Assembly: GCA_037576195.1 (NCBI GenBank)
Contig: CM075102.1
Location: forward strand, 1,302,001-1,366,000
Reading direction: 5' to 3'
Origin: Phytoseiulus persimilis
Taxonomy: Eukaryota > Arthropoda > Arachnida > Mesostigmata > Phytoseiidae
DNA length: 64,000 nucleotides
Numbering within the stretch: position 1 is the stretch's first letter; each line of letters begins with the position of its first letter. The position numbers and the translations under genes are program-made. This document shows, piece after piece, positions 20,658 to 31,372 of the stretch. The notes under the pieces were generated by a model. That model was not told where the DNA came from, ran no database searches, and worked only from the letters and a program-made list of their open reading frames with translations.

Positions 20658-22222
20658 AGAGTCTCCGCCAGCTACTCGGTGGAGCCCGCCCTCTGGCCGA
20701 CTCGCAGTTGGAGCTCCTTGGAGCACCTTCGAACGGCCGGTCAATGGAGGGAGTTCTAACGAAGAAACTGGCCCTGCTCAGCTAGTGGTGTTCACGACTT
20801 CCGCTGCTGGGAGCTCACTCGGCCTTGTCTCTGATCCGATGCTCACTCTCCAGCCCTCGCGTTATTCACGTGCTCCGGACCTTCTTCAACTTTTCGACGA
20901 AAAGCTCCGGGCCTGTTCGACCACCGTCTTGAGCCTCGATCTACGACCGGCGCCAAATCGTGGAGACAGGCTACTCTACCCGTTTCATATGGGGACCAGG
21001 GAGTCCGAGCAATCACCGACCTTGCGACTAGCTCACATTTGGGCTCATTGTGCCACTTCAGAGAGCTAGCGACGAGCTTCTCGCCACCTGAAAGCTCTGT
21101 CAACCTCGAAAACAAAATCGAGGCTCTTTCTCGGAGATTCCCGACTCGATGGTATGCCATCCCAGATGGGATATCGCATGCCAGTCTCGACAGGGTCGTC
21201 ATCGCATCCCGGCGCTCGGAGCTGACTGACGCCGCGCCCGGTGACAGAGAGGGAGCGAGACTCAACGCCGTCTTCCATCCAAGCAGCGGAAAATGGCTCT
21301 ATGCCCTTCGACGTTGATAGGCACGATCCTGGACAACAACACAGTCCGCATCGCTGCTGGTCTGCGTCTAGGCTTGCCGATCTGCGCTCCCCGGCCTCTG
21401 CTTTCGGGAACCATGGACTGAGTTGCTCACACATTAGTGGCCGACACTCCCGCCATAAGGCTTTGAATTCGCTCATATCCCACGCGTTGCACTCCGCGTC
21501 GATCGCCAACAAACTCGAGCCTTCAGGTTTGTCGCGAAACTCGGCCCTCCGTCCGGACAGCCTCGAGCTCACTCCGTGGAGGGCGGACAGATGCCTGATG
21601 TGGGACGCCACTGTCTCGGACACCCTCGCTCCATCCTATAGGCCTCTGTTTTCGGCTGAACCTCTCAGCCAGCCCTCAGGAGTGTCCCGGATTCACCTTT
21701 CGGTATTGCTTCAGTAACACTCCCTATCGCCTCGCAAATCCCATTGCGGGCGGTGGGCTTGGGTCTTAAGATGGTTCAGATTTAATTCTGATATAAATTA
21801 AATCCTCTTTTTACCACATAAGAAATTTGTTGTCCTGGCCGGGGATCGAACCCGCGATTGCTAGCTTAGCGTGGCCCATCCTATAGGCCTAGCTGTGGCG
21901 AACTTAGCGGAGTCTGCGAAGTTGTCGAAGTATCGTGCGCTCGAATCCCGCTTCATCGTCCAACCTGTCGGCATCCGGACCTTGGGAGTGCTGGGCCGTC
22001 TCTTGGAGTCATTCCCCCAGGATTTGGGGAAACGAAATGAGGTCGTTTCTGGGGCCAAGAGGGCGGGGGAGTACTTCTTGCAGAGGATCTCAGTCGAGGT
22101 GCAGAGGGGCAACGGGGCGGCAGCCGAGGGATCGCTACCTGCCGGGGAGGTTCTTTCCAGAACTGCCTGATACGGTGGCCTTCGTCAACGCACTCGTTCT
22201 CATCGTATCATTGAATAAATAA
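20658..22222 (+). mobile_element. Decayed non-LTR retrotransposon (LINE-2), post-RT region and 3' end
   Basis: Plus-strand frames give, in order, LELLGAPSNGRSMEGVLTKK, AHSALSLIRCSLSSPRVIHV, LPVSYGDQGVRAI, ARLNAVFHPSSGKWLYAL, NTVRIAAGLRLGLPICAP, then GNHGLSCSHISGRHSRHKAL, LTPWRADRCLMWDATVSD and FIVQPVGIRTLGVLG with EYFLQRISVEVQRGN. This series is the well-known tail of a family of animal LINE reverse transcriptases, including the Cys/His region. At least three frame changes and a SINE insertion break it. An AATAAA near 22212 marks the 3' end. The RT core itself is absent, because the Gypsy-1 LTR abuts the left end. I cannot assign the clade by eye. Confidence 0.75.
21646..21875 (-). mobile_element. 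tRNA-derived SINE with 15-bp target duplications
   Basis: A 230-bp insertion flanked on both sides by ccatcctataggcct (21631-21645 and 21876-21890). Reading the minus strand it begins GCCACGCTAAGCTAGCAATC and continues through GGTTCGATCCC, a perfect RNA polymerase III B box of a tRNA T-arm. A tRNA-unrelated body with a TA-rich stretch follows. The A box is not evident, so the head may be 5' truncated. The long target duplication is typical of LINE-machinery insertion. It interrupts the LINE-2 frame between ATVSDTLAPSYRP and AVANLAESAKLSKY. Confidence 0.75.
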
Positions 22223-22690
22223 TTGTCCCAGCCGTTCCGCGCGTGACTGTTGAAAAATGACAGCCGCACACAAACTGCTTCTTATTCCAATAATAACCAA
22301 ACATTGTGCGCTCATCGTCCAATCCAAGTTTTCCTCCGCGAGCGGTTAGAAGCGATGTGCGGATATTGTCCGACTGATAGCCGCACGCCCCGTGACTTCA
22401 TCGTTTTTGAGATTCGGATGCCGGATGGAATTCAAATTCTGCCTACCTCTCCGACAAAAAAACTGAAGTTTGTGACGGGAGCTAGCTCCTGGTGATGGGG
22501 AATTTCGCTCTGCGCTCATCGATCTCGTGAGCTGAGCTCCTCCACAAGTGAAACGGCGCGGATCAACTCCGAGAGATTAGCGCTGCACTCGACTGCAAAG
22601 AATTCAACATTTGAATCGGAAAAAGGAGAATTACCTTTAGAATAAATCTTCATTGCAATCATATGAGATGACTGGATCTGTTGATCACGC
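22223..22690. other. Stretch with nothing recognised
   Basis: About 470 bp between the LINE-2 end and the recombinase relic. Moderately AT-rich, with no motif, repeat or convincing frame. Confidence 0.5.
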
Positions 22691-22698
22691 TTGGACCT

Positions 22699-23655
22699 TC
22701 AACGGGGCTTCTTCAGAAGATTGCTGACCAGCGAACTCAATTTCGCGACAGTCAGGTTCTCGAGCGCCGAGAACCGGGCAGAAAGGGCGGCACAGATCTC
22801 TCGCAATCGAGGGCAACTCGGAATCTCCTTCCTCCGGAACCCTTCGGGAATCTGCTCCTCGAGGCTTTCGATGATGTCATTGCTCCACTGTATCATTTCT
22901 GGCTGACTCTCTATCAGGAACTGTGTCATTGGTGTCACTGCACCACGGGGTGCCGATCGGCGCTCAGCGAAACGTCGGCTCCTATTTGAAAGTTGGAGAC
23001 GTCGAGTTCTGTTCACGAGCTCCGCTTGCTTTACATCTTCATTGGATCCTGCCAGTGTATTCGGATTTGCGCTGCTTGCGGAATGCTCGTCGGTTGAGAC
23101 ATGCTCTACCGACTCGTTGTCCGCTTCAGGGCCCTCGGAATCGAATGCTTGCGCTCCCTCGACGAGTGTCCGGGAAGTGGATGCTGGTAGAATTTCAGAT
23201 GAGTCTCATGAATGTGGCCGAGTGTCTCAGCAACCTGGCGTAGATCTTCGGTAGTCAGACTAGCGTACGGGAGACTCACCGCTCAATGTTCTCGGAGTTT
23301 CGCTCCGCATTCATCGACAAAATTTCGCGTTGTTGCTGTCCCCTCGACGAATGTATCGGCTCGAGCAAACAGGTGAGGATTGTTTTGCGCAACTCTGGCT
23401 CCCTTCCCGTTCGGGAGCATGCAATTGAAGTATGGTTCAACTTCTCTCGGGAGCAACAGAGCTACCACACGACCTAGATTTCCCTTCGAGCTGATTCTCT
23501 TTAAAGGGGAGGCGTAAATCTGTTCCGACTGCAGCAAAGTTTGGTATTCGACACAGCTCTGGTCAAGTTGAGTGGCGGGATTGCAGTCCTCGATGAACGA
23601 GCGATCGACTTCTCGAACGCGCTCCCGTTTGAATATCCATAGTCGCAATAGGAGT
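22699..23655 (-). pseudogene. Crypton-like tyrosine recombinase relic, C-terminal part
   Basis: The minus strand encodes the catalytic half of a tyrosine recombinase-like protein as found in animal Crypton-type transposons. It contains LRLWIFKRERVREVDRS, a GRVVALLLPREVE block, NPHLFARADTFVEGTATTR, a CGAKLREH stretch bearing the family's Arg, and VAETLGHIHETHLKFYQHP. The last has the His and the Tyr nucleophile in the LGH-H-FY pattern. One in-frame TGA follows CGAKLREH, so this copy is not functional. The frame at 22699-23016 further downstream is Arg-rich and may be its C-terminal tail, but I do not recognise it. The N-terminal part of the gene continues beyond the hAT-1 insertion at 26171. 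Confidence 0.6.
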
Positions 23656-24494
23656 GACATCATTATAGCTTGGAAGTTCAGGCATTTAAAATAGGCAAAA
23701 TATGTCTGCAAAATAGGCGAAATAGGCGCGCAAAATAGGCAGGAACGCTAGAAAATTCTAGTCCGCTTCTCAGCTTGCGTGTATCGAATATCTGGAAGAA
23801 TCTCGTCTCCGAATGCCTGAGTCCTTTTGTGGCGTTTCGAGCATCGGTCTCTCACTGACGCGTGGTCTCCTGTGTTGATGCCGTGCGAGACCAGATGAGT
23901 TTGTCTGGGGGGATCGTCTTCCCTCGGTAGCAGTTTTGGGACCGATGCGATGATGCCTAGGATTCGTTTCTTTCCGTCTGGATGCAGGGCCTTGTTCTGT
24001 GGCGGAGTTCACGTCTTTGATAGCATGATCTATAGTGGCGGTTCCTTCTTGCTAGGCGTTTTGTATCGCAGCGACGCAGTGCTGAGCTCGATTCTCTGCC
24101 AGTGGCGATGCCGTCGCCGCCGTCATTCTTTTTGGTAAGGTTACCCCCGAGTTCGTATGATTTTCGATGATCGAGGTTGAGCAGCCGCGTTGGATCGTCA
24201 CTACTGCTGTCGGCATCCACAAGTTCTTTTTTACTTGGAGTGCTGGGGCTGGATGCAGAATGAAGGAAGCTCTGGAAAGATGATCGCTGCTGGGCTCGTT
24301 GACATTCAACACCTCTGAGTTCTCTCTAAGACATTCAAGACCTCGGAGTCCCTGAGATGACCGGAGCGCTCCCTAGCGGCGGCGGAAACAATGAATGATA
24401 CCTAGGCCTGGAGCCACATCGGGCGGGATCGTTTACAATCCTACAATATTCCGCTCAGAACGAAACAGTCTGTGCAGAGAACAGTTTCTTCTTC

Positions 24495-25957
24495 GTGAAC
24501 ACAGTTAGTGACATGAGCCGTCAACTTAGAGCACCACTCACAGCAGCCACACCAGCTCAGAATATGGAGCGCCTCGTTCACGACTTAGGACCGCACGTCT
24601 TCTCCACAGACGGAATTTCTCTGAATTGCAAAACTTGCAGAAAAACCGTCAACTGGGAGAAGAGAAGCCACGTGCAGCAACACGTTGACACCGCTATACA
24701 CCGACGAAATCTGGACCGTCGCACTGACGAAACCGAAGCCGGGGACGTATCCATGGATTCGTTTGACTCGTCTCCGAGGGAAAGTTCTCTCAACATGAAC
24801 CTGTGCAGAATGCTTGATGAAACTATCATCCCCTTGTACAAAGTGCAGCATCCATCGTTCCGCAATCGGATGTACACGGCGTTTGATCGAGATAACACGA
24901 CTCTCCGTAAAACGTACCTTGGTAAAGTATACGATGACGCTATCTTGAAAATTCGCCGCGCGATTGGATGCAGCCGCATCTGGTTGGCTGTAGACGAGAC
25001 CACGGACTCGAAAGGACAATTCGTGATCAACACCATTGTCGGCGCGCTGAAATACACGGAAGCAACAAAACCGTTCTTGTTGTGAACGGGAGTGGTCGAG
25101 AGAACCAATGACTCGACTGTGGCGCAGGAGGTTACCGGCTCTTCGAGCATTCTCTGGCCGGAGGGTTTAGAACACAACAGAGTGATGCTGCTGGTTACTG
25201 GTGCCGCGGCATACATGAAGAATGCTGGGATAACCTTGAAAGTCATCTTTCCACGGGTAATTGCATCGCGTCTGTGACGAAATACGGTGCCAGTTCCCGA
25301 ATGTCGATCAATTGATATTGAATGTCAAGAGAGTGTTCCTGAAAGCGCCATCGAGAGTTTCCGTACTCCGACGAATTGCCCCCCCCCCCCCCCCCCCCGA
25401 CTCCGCCGGAGCCCGTCTTGACTCAATGGGCTACATGGCTACGAGCAGCCATCTACTATGCTGAGAACTTCGAAGATGTCCAGCGCGATGTGATCAACCT
25501 TGATGCCAATTAGGCGGCAACGATTCGAAGATCACAAGAGCTGCTGTTCGACCCCAATATTGGGCCTCAGTTGGCTTATATTGCCGCAAACTATGCTCGA
25601 CTACCTCCTTGTATCGAGCAAGTCGAATGCGCCTCGCTGAAACTGTCAACTACCCCAGGAATCCTGGAAAATGCGCGCAGCTGCACAAACACCGCGGAAG
25701 TCTTGCCACAGAACCCCGGTTTCGGGACTATGGTGCTCATTAGCAGGACACTCGAAGGTGAAGATGTCGGCGATCGAGTTCCGGGATACACGCCTGCAGA
25801 ACTGGCGTCTTTCAACTTCTCTCCCATGGTGAGCGTGGATGTGGAGCGATCCTTCTCCCAATACAAAGTACTACAATCAGATAGGAGACACTCCCTCATG
25901 CCTTCGAACGCGAAGTTACATCTGAATCCGATGGGCAATTTCACTACATCCGAGTGA
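24495..25957 (+). pseudogene. hAT-1 transposase, broken
   Basis: The pieces run in several frames. The first (24495-25085) has a zinc-finger-like start (CKTCRKTVNWEKRSHVQQHV), then PLYKVQHPSFRNRMY and LAVDETTDSKGQFVINTIVG with the first catalytic Asp. The next gives LLVTGAAAYMKNAG, where the family has TDAA, so the second Asp is replaced by Gly, followed by HRVCDEIRCQFPNVDQLI. The end (to 25957) is the hAT dimerisation region: MVSVDVERSFSQYKVL then DRRHSLMPSNAKL. At least two stops or frame changes and a run of 20 C at 25379-25398 interrupt it. A dead copy, related to the hAT families with a C2H2 or BED-like start. Confidence 0.85.
25379..25398 (+). repeat. Poly-C run of 20
   Basis: Twenty consecutive C lie in the middle of the hAT-1 transposase relic. 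Such runs are prone to polymerase slippage and sequencing error, and the complementary strand could form a G-quadruplex. Confidence 0.95.
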
Positions 25958-26170
25958 CAATGTTCGTGTCTCATGTTTTTTGCCAGCTATCATTGGTTTC
26001 CGCCAGTTATTTTCTGCCGTGATTCCTTATTCTGCCCAGAATCGCCCATCCCGCTGATAATATGCTCTCAAAAAGTACCTATTTTGCCTATAAATGCCCA
26101 TTTTGTCTATAAACGCCTATTTTGCTTATAAATGCCTGTTTCGCCTGAACTTCCAAGCTCTGGTCATCAC

Positions 26171-26522
26171 CAACATTTTGTAGTTCTCGGGATCGATAGC
26201 TTTCGCTAAGGGCAGCGTAAGCATCTTGCAACTCCAGCTCGACGTAGTTTATGAGAGTGCTGACGTCTTCCATCATAGGAATAGCTTGACGGAGTTCATG
26301 GGTTTTCCTATCGGCTTGCTTCCGCGGGTGCTGGACACCCTGTCGCGTTAGACACTTGATGCGACTTGCTTGCAAGAAGAACCATTCCATCGTTCCCTTG
26401 CTCGTTGGCAACGTAGAGGACAGTTTTCGAGCATGGCCGGCGCGAAGAGAGCGTCCTTGTGAGAGAGAAATGAATAAAAAGAGATGTCGAGAGAAAAAGC
26501 ACACACTTGCTCTCCACGACAT
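26171..26522 (-). pseudogene. Crypton-like tyrosine recombinase relic, N-terminal part
   Basis: On the minus strand KGTMEWFFLQASRIKCLTRQ and ELRQAIPMMEDVSTLINYVE precede RSRELQNVGDD, which stops at the hAT-1 target duplication. The gene resumes with MMSLLLRLWIFKRERVREV on the other side (from 23655). The MEDV-x3-L motif followed by a helix and a LARL-FN-like block is the usual order in this recombinase family. No start codon or DNA-binding domain can be fixed. The gene seems truncated to the right of about 26522. Confidence 0.55.
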
Positions 26523-26864
26523 GTTTGTGACTGACCCCGCGTCCTGTCATTTCCGGTCGTAGCACCTCGAGATCCAGCGTCCCACACTCTTCCCCGTTCC
26601 CCAATAGCGGAAACCTCGTTACGGTTTGGGGAGCTGCGATCGATCCGCCCTCTCGAACGTCTTACACAGGGTCAGCGTATGCAACCGTGGGTCAGCGACC
26701 CAAATTTTGACAGAAAGTTGGAAGTGCCAAGTCATCCCTCGTGGTGAAGCTCAAGGCAGCGCATGACTACGTGTTTGCTAAATCTCACTCAATCCAGTGC
26801 CTCCGAGCACGACTTTTGCTTACGAACCGAGAAATTACGCATATTCCCTAGAATAAGAAGAGAT
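26523..26864. other. Stretch with nothing recognised
   Basis: About 340 bp between the recombinase relic and the Copia-1 reverse transcriptase, with no convincing motif on either strand. It contains a short direct repeat of gggtcagcg. Confidence 0.4.
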
Positions 26865-29656
26865 TCAATAGGATGTAAGGCAAGCTTCGGAGGACCCCAG
26901 AAGTAACCAAAGTGCCCCAGCATTCTCAGACATTCCAAACTGCTCCAGAATCTTTGTGACGTACTTTCCCTGACTCAAACAGATGGAGCCATCGCTTTGG
27001 CGACTGATCTGCATCCACAGAAAGTTTTGCAAACTTCCGACAGTTATTTTGAATTCATCTCTGAGCTGGGTCAGGAACAGATCAATTTCCTCCCGATCGC
27101 TGCCGGCGATCAACCCATCGTCGACATCGATCGCGACATACAAATACTTCCTACCGCGCTGACGGTGAAATAGGCGAGGAGCGGCCGAAAAAACGTTTGC
27201 TCCAGCAGCGCAGCGACTGCTTCAGACCATATAAACCCTTCTTCATATTCAATTCCGAATTTTTGAACGAACCCTCGAGCTACAAAGCGAGCTTTGAAAC
27301 GTAACTCCCCTCCTTCCAACTCCTCCATGCGCAAAACCCACCGGTTCCTGATAACTTTCACACCGATAGGTCTCTCGGGTGCCCGTCAACTGGGCCCCGG
27401 CGTCTACTGGGCTTCGCGGTCGACTGGGCCATGGCGTCAACCGGGCCACGGGGTCAACAGGGGCCTTGACCTGACCTCACCGGATTCCCCCACACGATTT
27501 CGACTGCGCTGGCTGTCGATCTGCTCGCATCGCTCCGCTCCCAGGTCTCTCTACTAGTTCCCACGTGTCGCTCTCTGCGCTTCCCCCGATGCTGACTCCT
27601 CTTCTGAGTCGTTTCTGACGGAAACCGGATCCGTAGCCTGTTCCTCTCCTTCAAAAACATTGTCGATCTCTCCGGGGTCCTCCTGATCAGACTTCCTCTT
27701 GTCCCCGGCTGCTCTCGTCCGGCTTCGGGCAGTCGATAGTCCGTGTCGAGGTAGTGGTGACCTTTATCGTAAAACTACAGAGCTTTTCAGGCTCGATCAC
27801 GACGTCACGAGTCACGACCATCTTGCGCAGCGACGAAACCCACACGCGGTAGCCATATCTGTCATTCACGTTACCGACCACGTATCCGAACACGGCTTTA
27901 GATTCACACTTTTCTCGGAATTGCTTCGGAATATGAACGCCGCACTCTGTCCCGGAAATCCGCAAATGCTGAGGCTGCCAACCGGTTTCTCGTACCACAG
28001 TTCGTACGGTGTCTTGCCGTTGACTGCAGACTTCCCAGTCCGATTCAACATATACTCTGCTGTTCTATATGCCTCGTCCAACAAGAACTTCGGAAGCCCG
28101 CTGGGACGTAGCATCGACCTTGCAGCCTCGACCATCGTTCGATTCTCTCGCTGCGACGCTCCGTTGACCTCCGGAGTGAGCGGTGGGCCCACATAATGTT
28201 CAATGCCGAATTTCGCCAGCAGTTTAGCCACGCCGTGTTTCACAAACTCCGGTCCACCGTCTGATCTGAGCTGTTTCACGCGGTGATTTTTTGTCATTGC
28301 TTCATTCAAAAACTGTTCGAGCGCATCACATACTTCACTCTTACGTTTCAATAAGACGATGCACCAAAAACGGCTGTGATCGTCTTTGAAACAAACGTAG
28401 TATCTCATTCCAGCATGTGATGTGGTTTGCATGGGACCGTTGACATCCCTGTGAATCATCTCGCCGGCTGCTGAGGCACGATCCGTCCTGGATCTATACG
28501 GCAAACGATGTATTTCTCCCATGACACAACCATCACAGAACTCATCGTCCGTCTGCGCAACTTCTACGTTAATGCGTTTCAGAACTTTCCTCACGTGTCT
28601 CTTTTTTTGATGCGCAAACCGCTCATGGTATCTCTGCAGTCTCTCTGGAGTTGACACGAGATTAACCTAAACCGTCGCTTTCACTTGTGGCACCCGTTTT
28701 CCGCGACAGCTCTCGCTGATAGGAGATTCGCAGTTGCTTCCGGTACGGAAAGAACCCTTTCAAAGATTATTTCACGACGCACTCGTCTGATCTGAGTGCT
28801 GACTTTGACTTCGCCACTTGATCGGATCCACGCGTTCGACGGATGCCTCGAGACTCTGCATCATGAAAGACGATACGTACGGTCGTTTGCCTGCTGGCTT
28901 TTCAGGACAGTCCGCGGCCCAGTGACCAACCTTCAACAAACGGCATGGGTACCTCTGTCTTGCGTCCTTTGTAATCTCCTTACCGGATGACTTCGCAGAC
29001 ATCGATTTTTCGTGAAGATTTTTACTTCCGTGAGCAACGATCGCTGTTCCGCTGGAGCTTGCTTGTTCCAACTGATATGCTCGCAATTCAATCGCGCACA
29101 GCTTCTCGATCAAAAGATTCAAAGCAGTAGTATCCCACACATCTTTGAAGTTGTCGAATTCCGTTGCTAGAATCGACAAAATTCTTCGGGTGAGCATGCG
29201 CTCCGATAGCGGATTCTCTCCCTTCTTCGTCAGTTCGGAGTTCAAGTCGGTGAAGAGCTTCTGCAACTTTACCATATGTTGTCCTCCGACTCCAGTCTCT
29301 TCGACTGGAAAAACGCTTCAATCAACATATTGGGACGCTGAGTGCTGCTGTGTTCAAACCTGGCGCAGAGCTTCGCCCAGATTTCGGCAGCAGGTCGCGC
29401 AGGTCAAGACGAGATCTGCAATCGGCTTGCTCAGACCGGTTGCTATCAAACTTGCTGCTTTCGCCTCGTTTCGATGCCAAAGTTGACTTTTCTGAATATA
29501 CTCGGGAGATGATGTCTCTGTGAGTGCAGTGGCAAATCCTGTACCCGAGATAACGCCTTCCAGACCATGCGCGCATAGGAGCAAATTCATTCGCCACATC
29601 CCTTCTGCCCAATCTGCGGGGCTCTGAAGTTTCTCAGGCTTAACTTTGAATTTCAT
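26865..29656 (-). mobile_element. Ty1/Copia retrotransposon (Copia-1), broken
   Basis: Minus-strand pieces in family order are gag (29656 to about 28800, including a degenerate knuckle region around VGHWAADCPEK), the integrase zinc region and core (28657-27866), the post-integrase segment (SGTECGVHIPKQFR, 27998-27687) and the start of reverse transcriptase (27361-26865). The integrase shows HERFAHQKKRHVRKVLKR, CDGCVMGEIHRLPYRSRTD, LRSDGGPEFV and GASQRENRTMVEAAR. RT shows KVIRNRWVLRMEELEG and VAIDVDDGLIAGSD. No LTRs are evident. It carries several breaks, and a MULE-type end lies in it at 27376-27469. This is an old copy. Confidence 0.88.
27376..27469 (+). repeat. Solo MULE-type end with five 17-bp units inside Copia-1
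   Basis: cgggtgcccgtcaactggg closely matches the MULE-1 left end (cggtgcacgtcaattggg). It is followed by further 17-bp units with the gtc-ac-tgggc pattern to 27469, more diverged than in MULE-1. No second, inverted end or transposase is seen within reach. Confidence 0.75.
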
Positions 29657-30015
29657 TCGCTGCTGCCGTAATCACGCGGAGTCAATGTTCGACAGTGTCA
29701 GTCTTGATGAACACGTGGCACTCGAAAACCTCGGAATTCACAGTTTTTGTTCTTCACTTCCACCAACTAACACAATTCAGCGTGCAAGGCCCAAAACTTG
29801 TTGGAAACGTGGAGTTGTGCCGCTTGATTCCCACTGTAAATCAAGATTACTGTGGGTTCATCTTACGCGACGGAAAACACGCGTGGCCCTTACGAATACT
29901 GCATAAGAACTTCTTTATTCTTCTTACTCTATATAGACGTGTGTTGCCGCTTAGCGACGCTGCCTGATCACTTACTGATCAGGGCCACGAGAAAGCGGGG
30001 GAGCAGAGTGGCGGC
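29657..30015. other. Stretch with nothing firmly recognised
   Basis: About 360 bp between Copia-1 gag and a plus-strand gag-like frame. It could contain the Copia-1 5' LTR or the leader of the next element, but I find no second copy that would show an LTR. The palindrome ctgatcacttactgatcag lies at about 29966-29985. Confidence 0.4.
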
Positions 30016-31372
30016 ATGGTTCAATCCTCAGCAGATTTCTCCGACGTCGCCGCCGCCGGTGCAACACGCAGCCTCAGCGATCCAGACGCACATCGAGAAG
30101 CACCAGACGAGGAGCCCCGTCCGGGCAGAGAGGACCCGCTACGCAGCGGCCCCAGCAACCCCAGCACAGTAACGACAGAGGAGCGTGCCACCGTCCAGGG
30201 AGACCGGCGGACATTCGACAACAAGCCCATCTGCGATTACTGCGAACGCGTGGGCCATGTCGTAGAACATTGCCGCGACAGAGCGAACGAAGTGCCGTCA
30301 GCCAAGCTGAGGACCTTCAACGCTCACAGGACCCAGAGCCCCGGGATCCCCAGGGAAAACCGAGGACCACATCGCAGCGTCAGCCCGGGACGATCGCATC
30401 CGAGAAGTGAAGTTCGCCGACCGTCCTAAGCTGCAGGGACAGGAGCACACCTTGGTTTCTGCGACAAAACTCGCTTCAAGTTGATCTCCTGTGTTTCTCT
30501 AATCCTCTTTCTCATCTGAGAATTGAAGATGTTTAGCATGGTTCTTCCCTCTCTGTGTATTTAATGCATTTAGTCGTCTATTGTTGAGCGCGTGGGAAGC
30601 AGCGAGAACTTTCCGAAACTCCATCGCACTGACGACAGTGACAACTTAATTCGATGCGGAGGTTCTGGAGCGAGAGGCTCTCCAGATGAGCGGATTACCA
30701 CAGTCAGTGAGATATTTGTTCAGAAATTCGCGATACTCTCCGAGCGGAGGCGCATGTCGTACCTTCGAACTCTCGGTCACGAGCGCATGAATGGATCCAG
30801 TGGATCGAAGCCGGTTCGGAACCTGTACGGCCCTCCCCGACTTGAGAGCAGACCCTACGTGTCCTGCGTTGATGACGACCTGATGCCCCGGAAGGTGCGC
30901 TTCGGACTCACTGAAGAAGACGGACCGAGTCCAGCAGCAGCAAACGGAACCGAGCTCAAATGGGAATCGGAGTCTATGCTGCAGGTACCAATAAACGGTT
31001 CAGCCCCTACGTATTGATTGTCGCTCCAGGCTTGCCAGTGGATATAATATTGGGAGCCGATTTTCTCATAACATATGGAGCGCGGCTGAACCTCAGGGAC
31101 GGAGAGTTCAGATTCGAATTTGGTAATTATGAGAAAACTAGAGACCCAATTTTCGCAGACGCGTCCACAGGGAGGAAAATACGGCCGTCCCTCGCTCATT
31201 CGCGCCTCGTTGTTCGCGACCTCGCTTATTCGCGGTTTTCGGAAATCAGGACACATTGTCCGGATGGATGAACCAGGTCGCTGGGACCCTGCTCGAAACT
31301 CCAGGACGCCTGCTTCGATTCGAAGTCTCACGAGCAACGCAGCCATTGGCCTAAGAGACTATGGTAGCCACT

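Larger units (their letters stand above)
23664..26162 (+). mobile_element. hAT DNA transposon (hAT-1), decayed
   Basis: A 2499-bp element. Its ends are inverted: tatagcttggaagttcaggc on the left, and the right end read in reverse gives cagagcttggaagttcaggc. Both continue into sub-terminal repeats of an aaaataggc motif (23680-23740 and 26070-26150). The eight bases outside are gacatcat (23656-23663) and gtcatcac (26163-26170), a target duplication matching at six of eight. A broken hAT transposase lies inside on the plus strand. The element splits a recombinase gene that reads on the minus strand on both sides. Confidence 0.85.

Noticed and set aside
21830-21880. A true tRNA gene on the minus strand
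   Set aside because: The T-arm and B box are good but no acceptor stem or A box can be folded, and the unit sits between 15-bp target duplications, so it is a SINE head.
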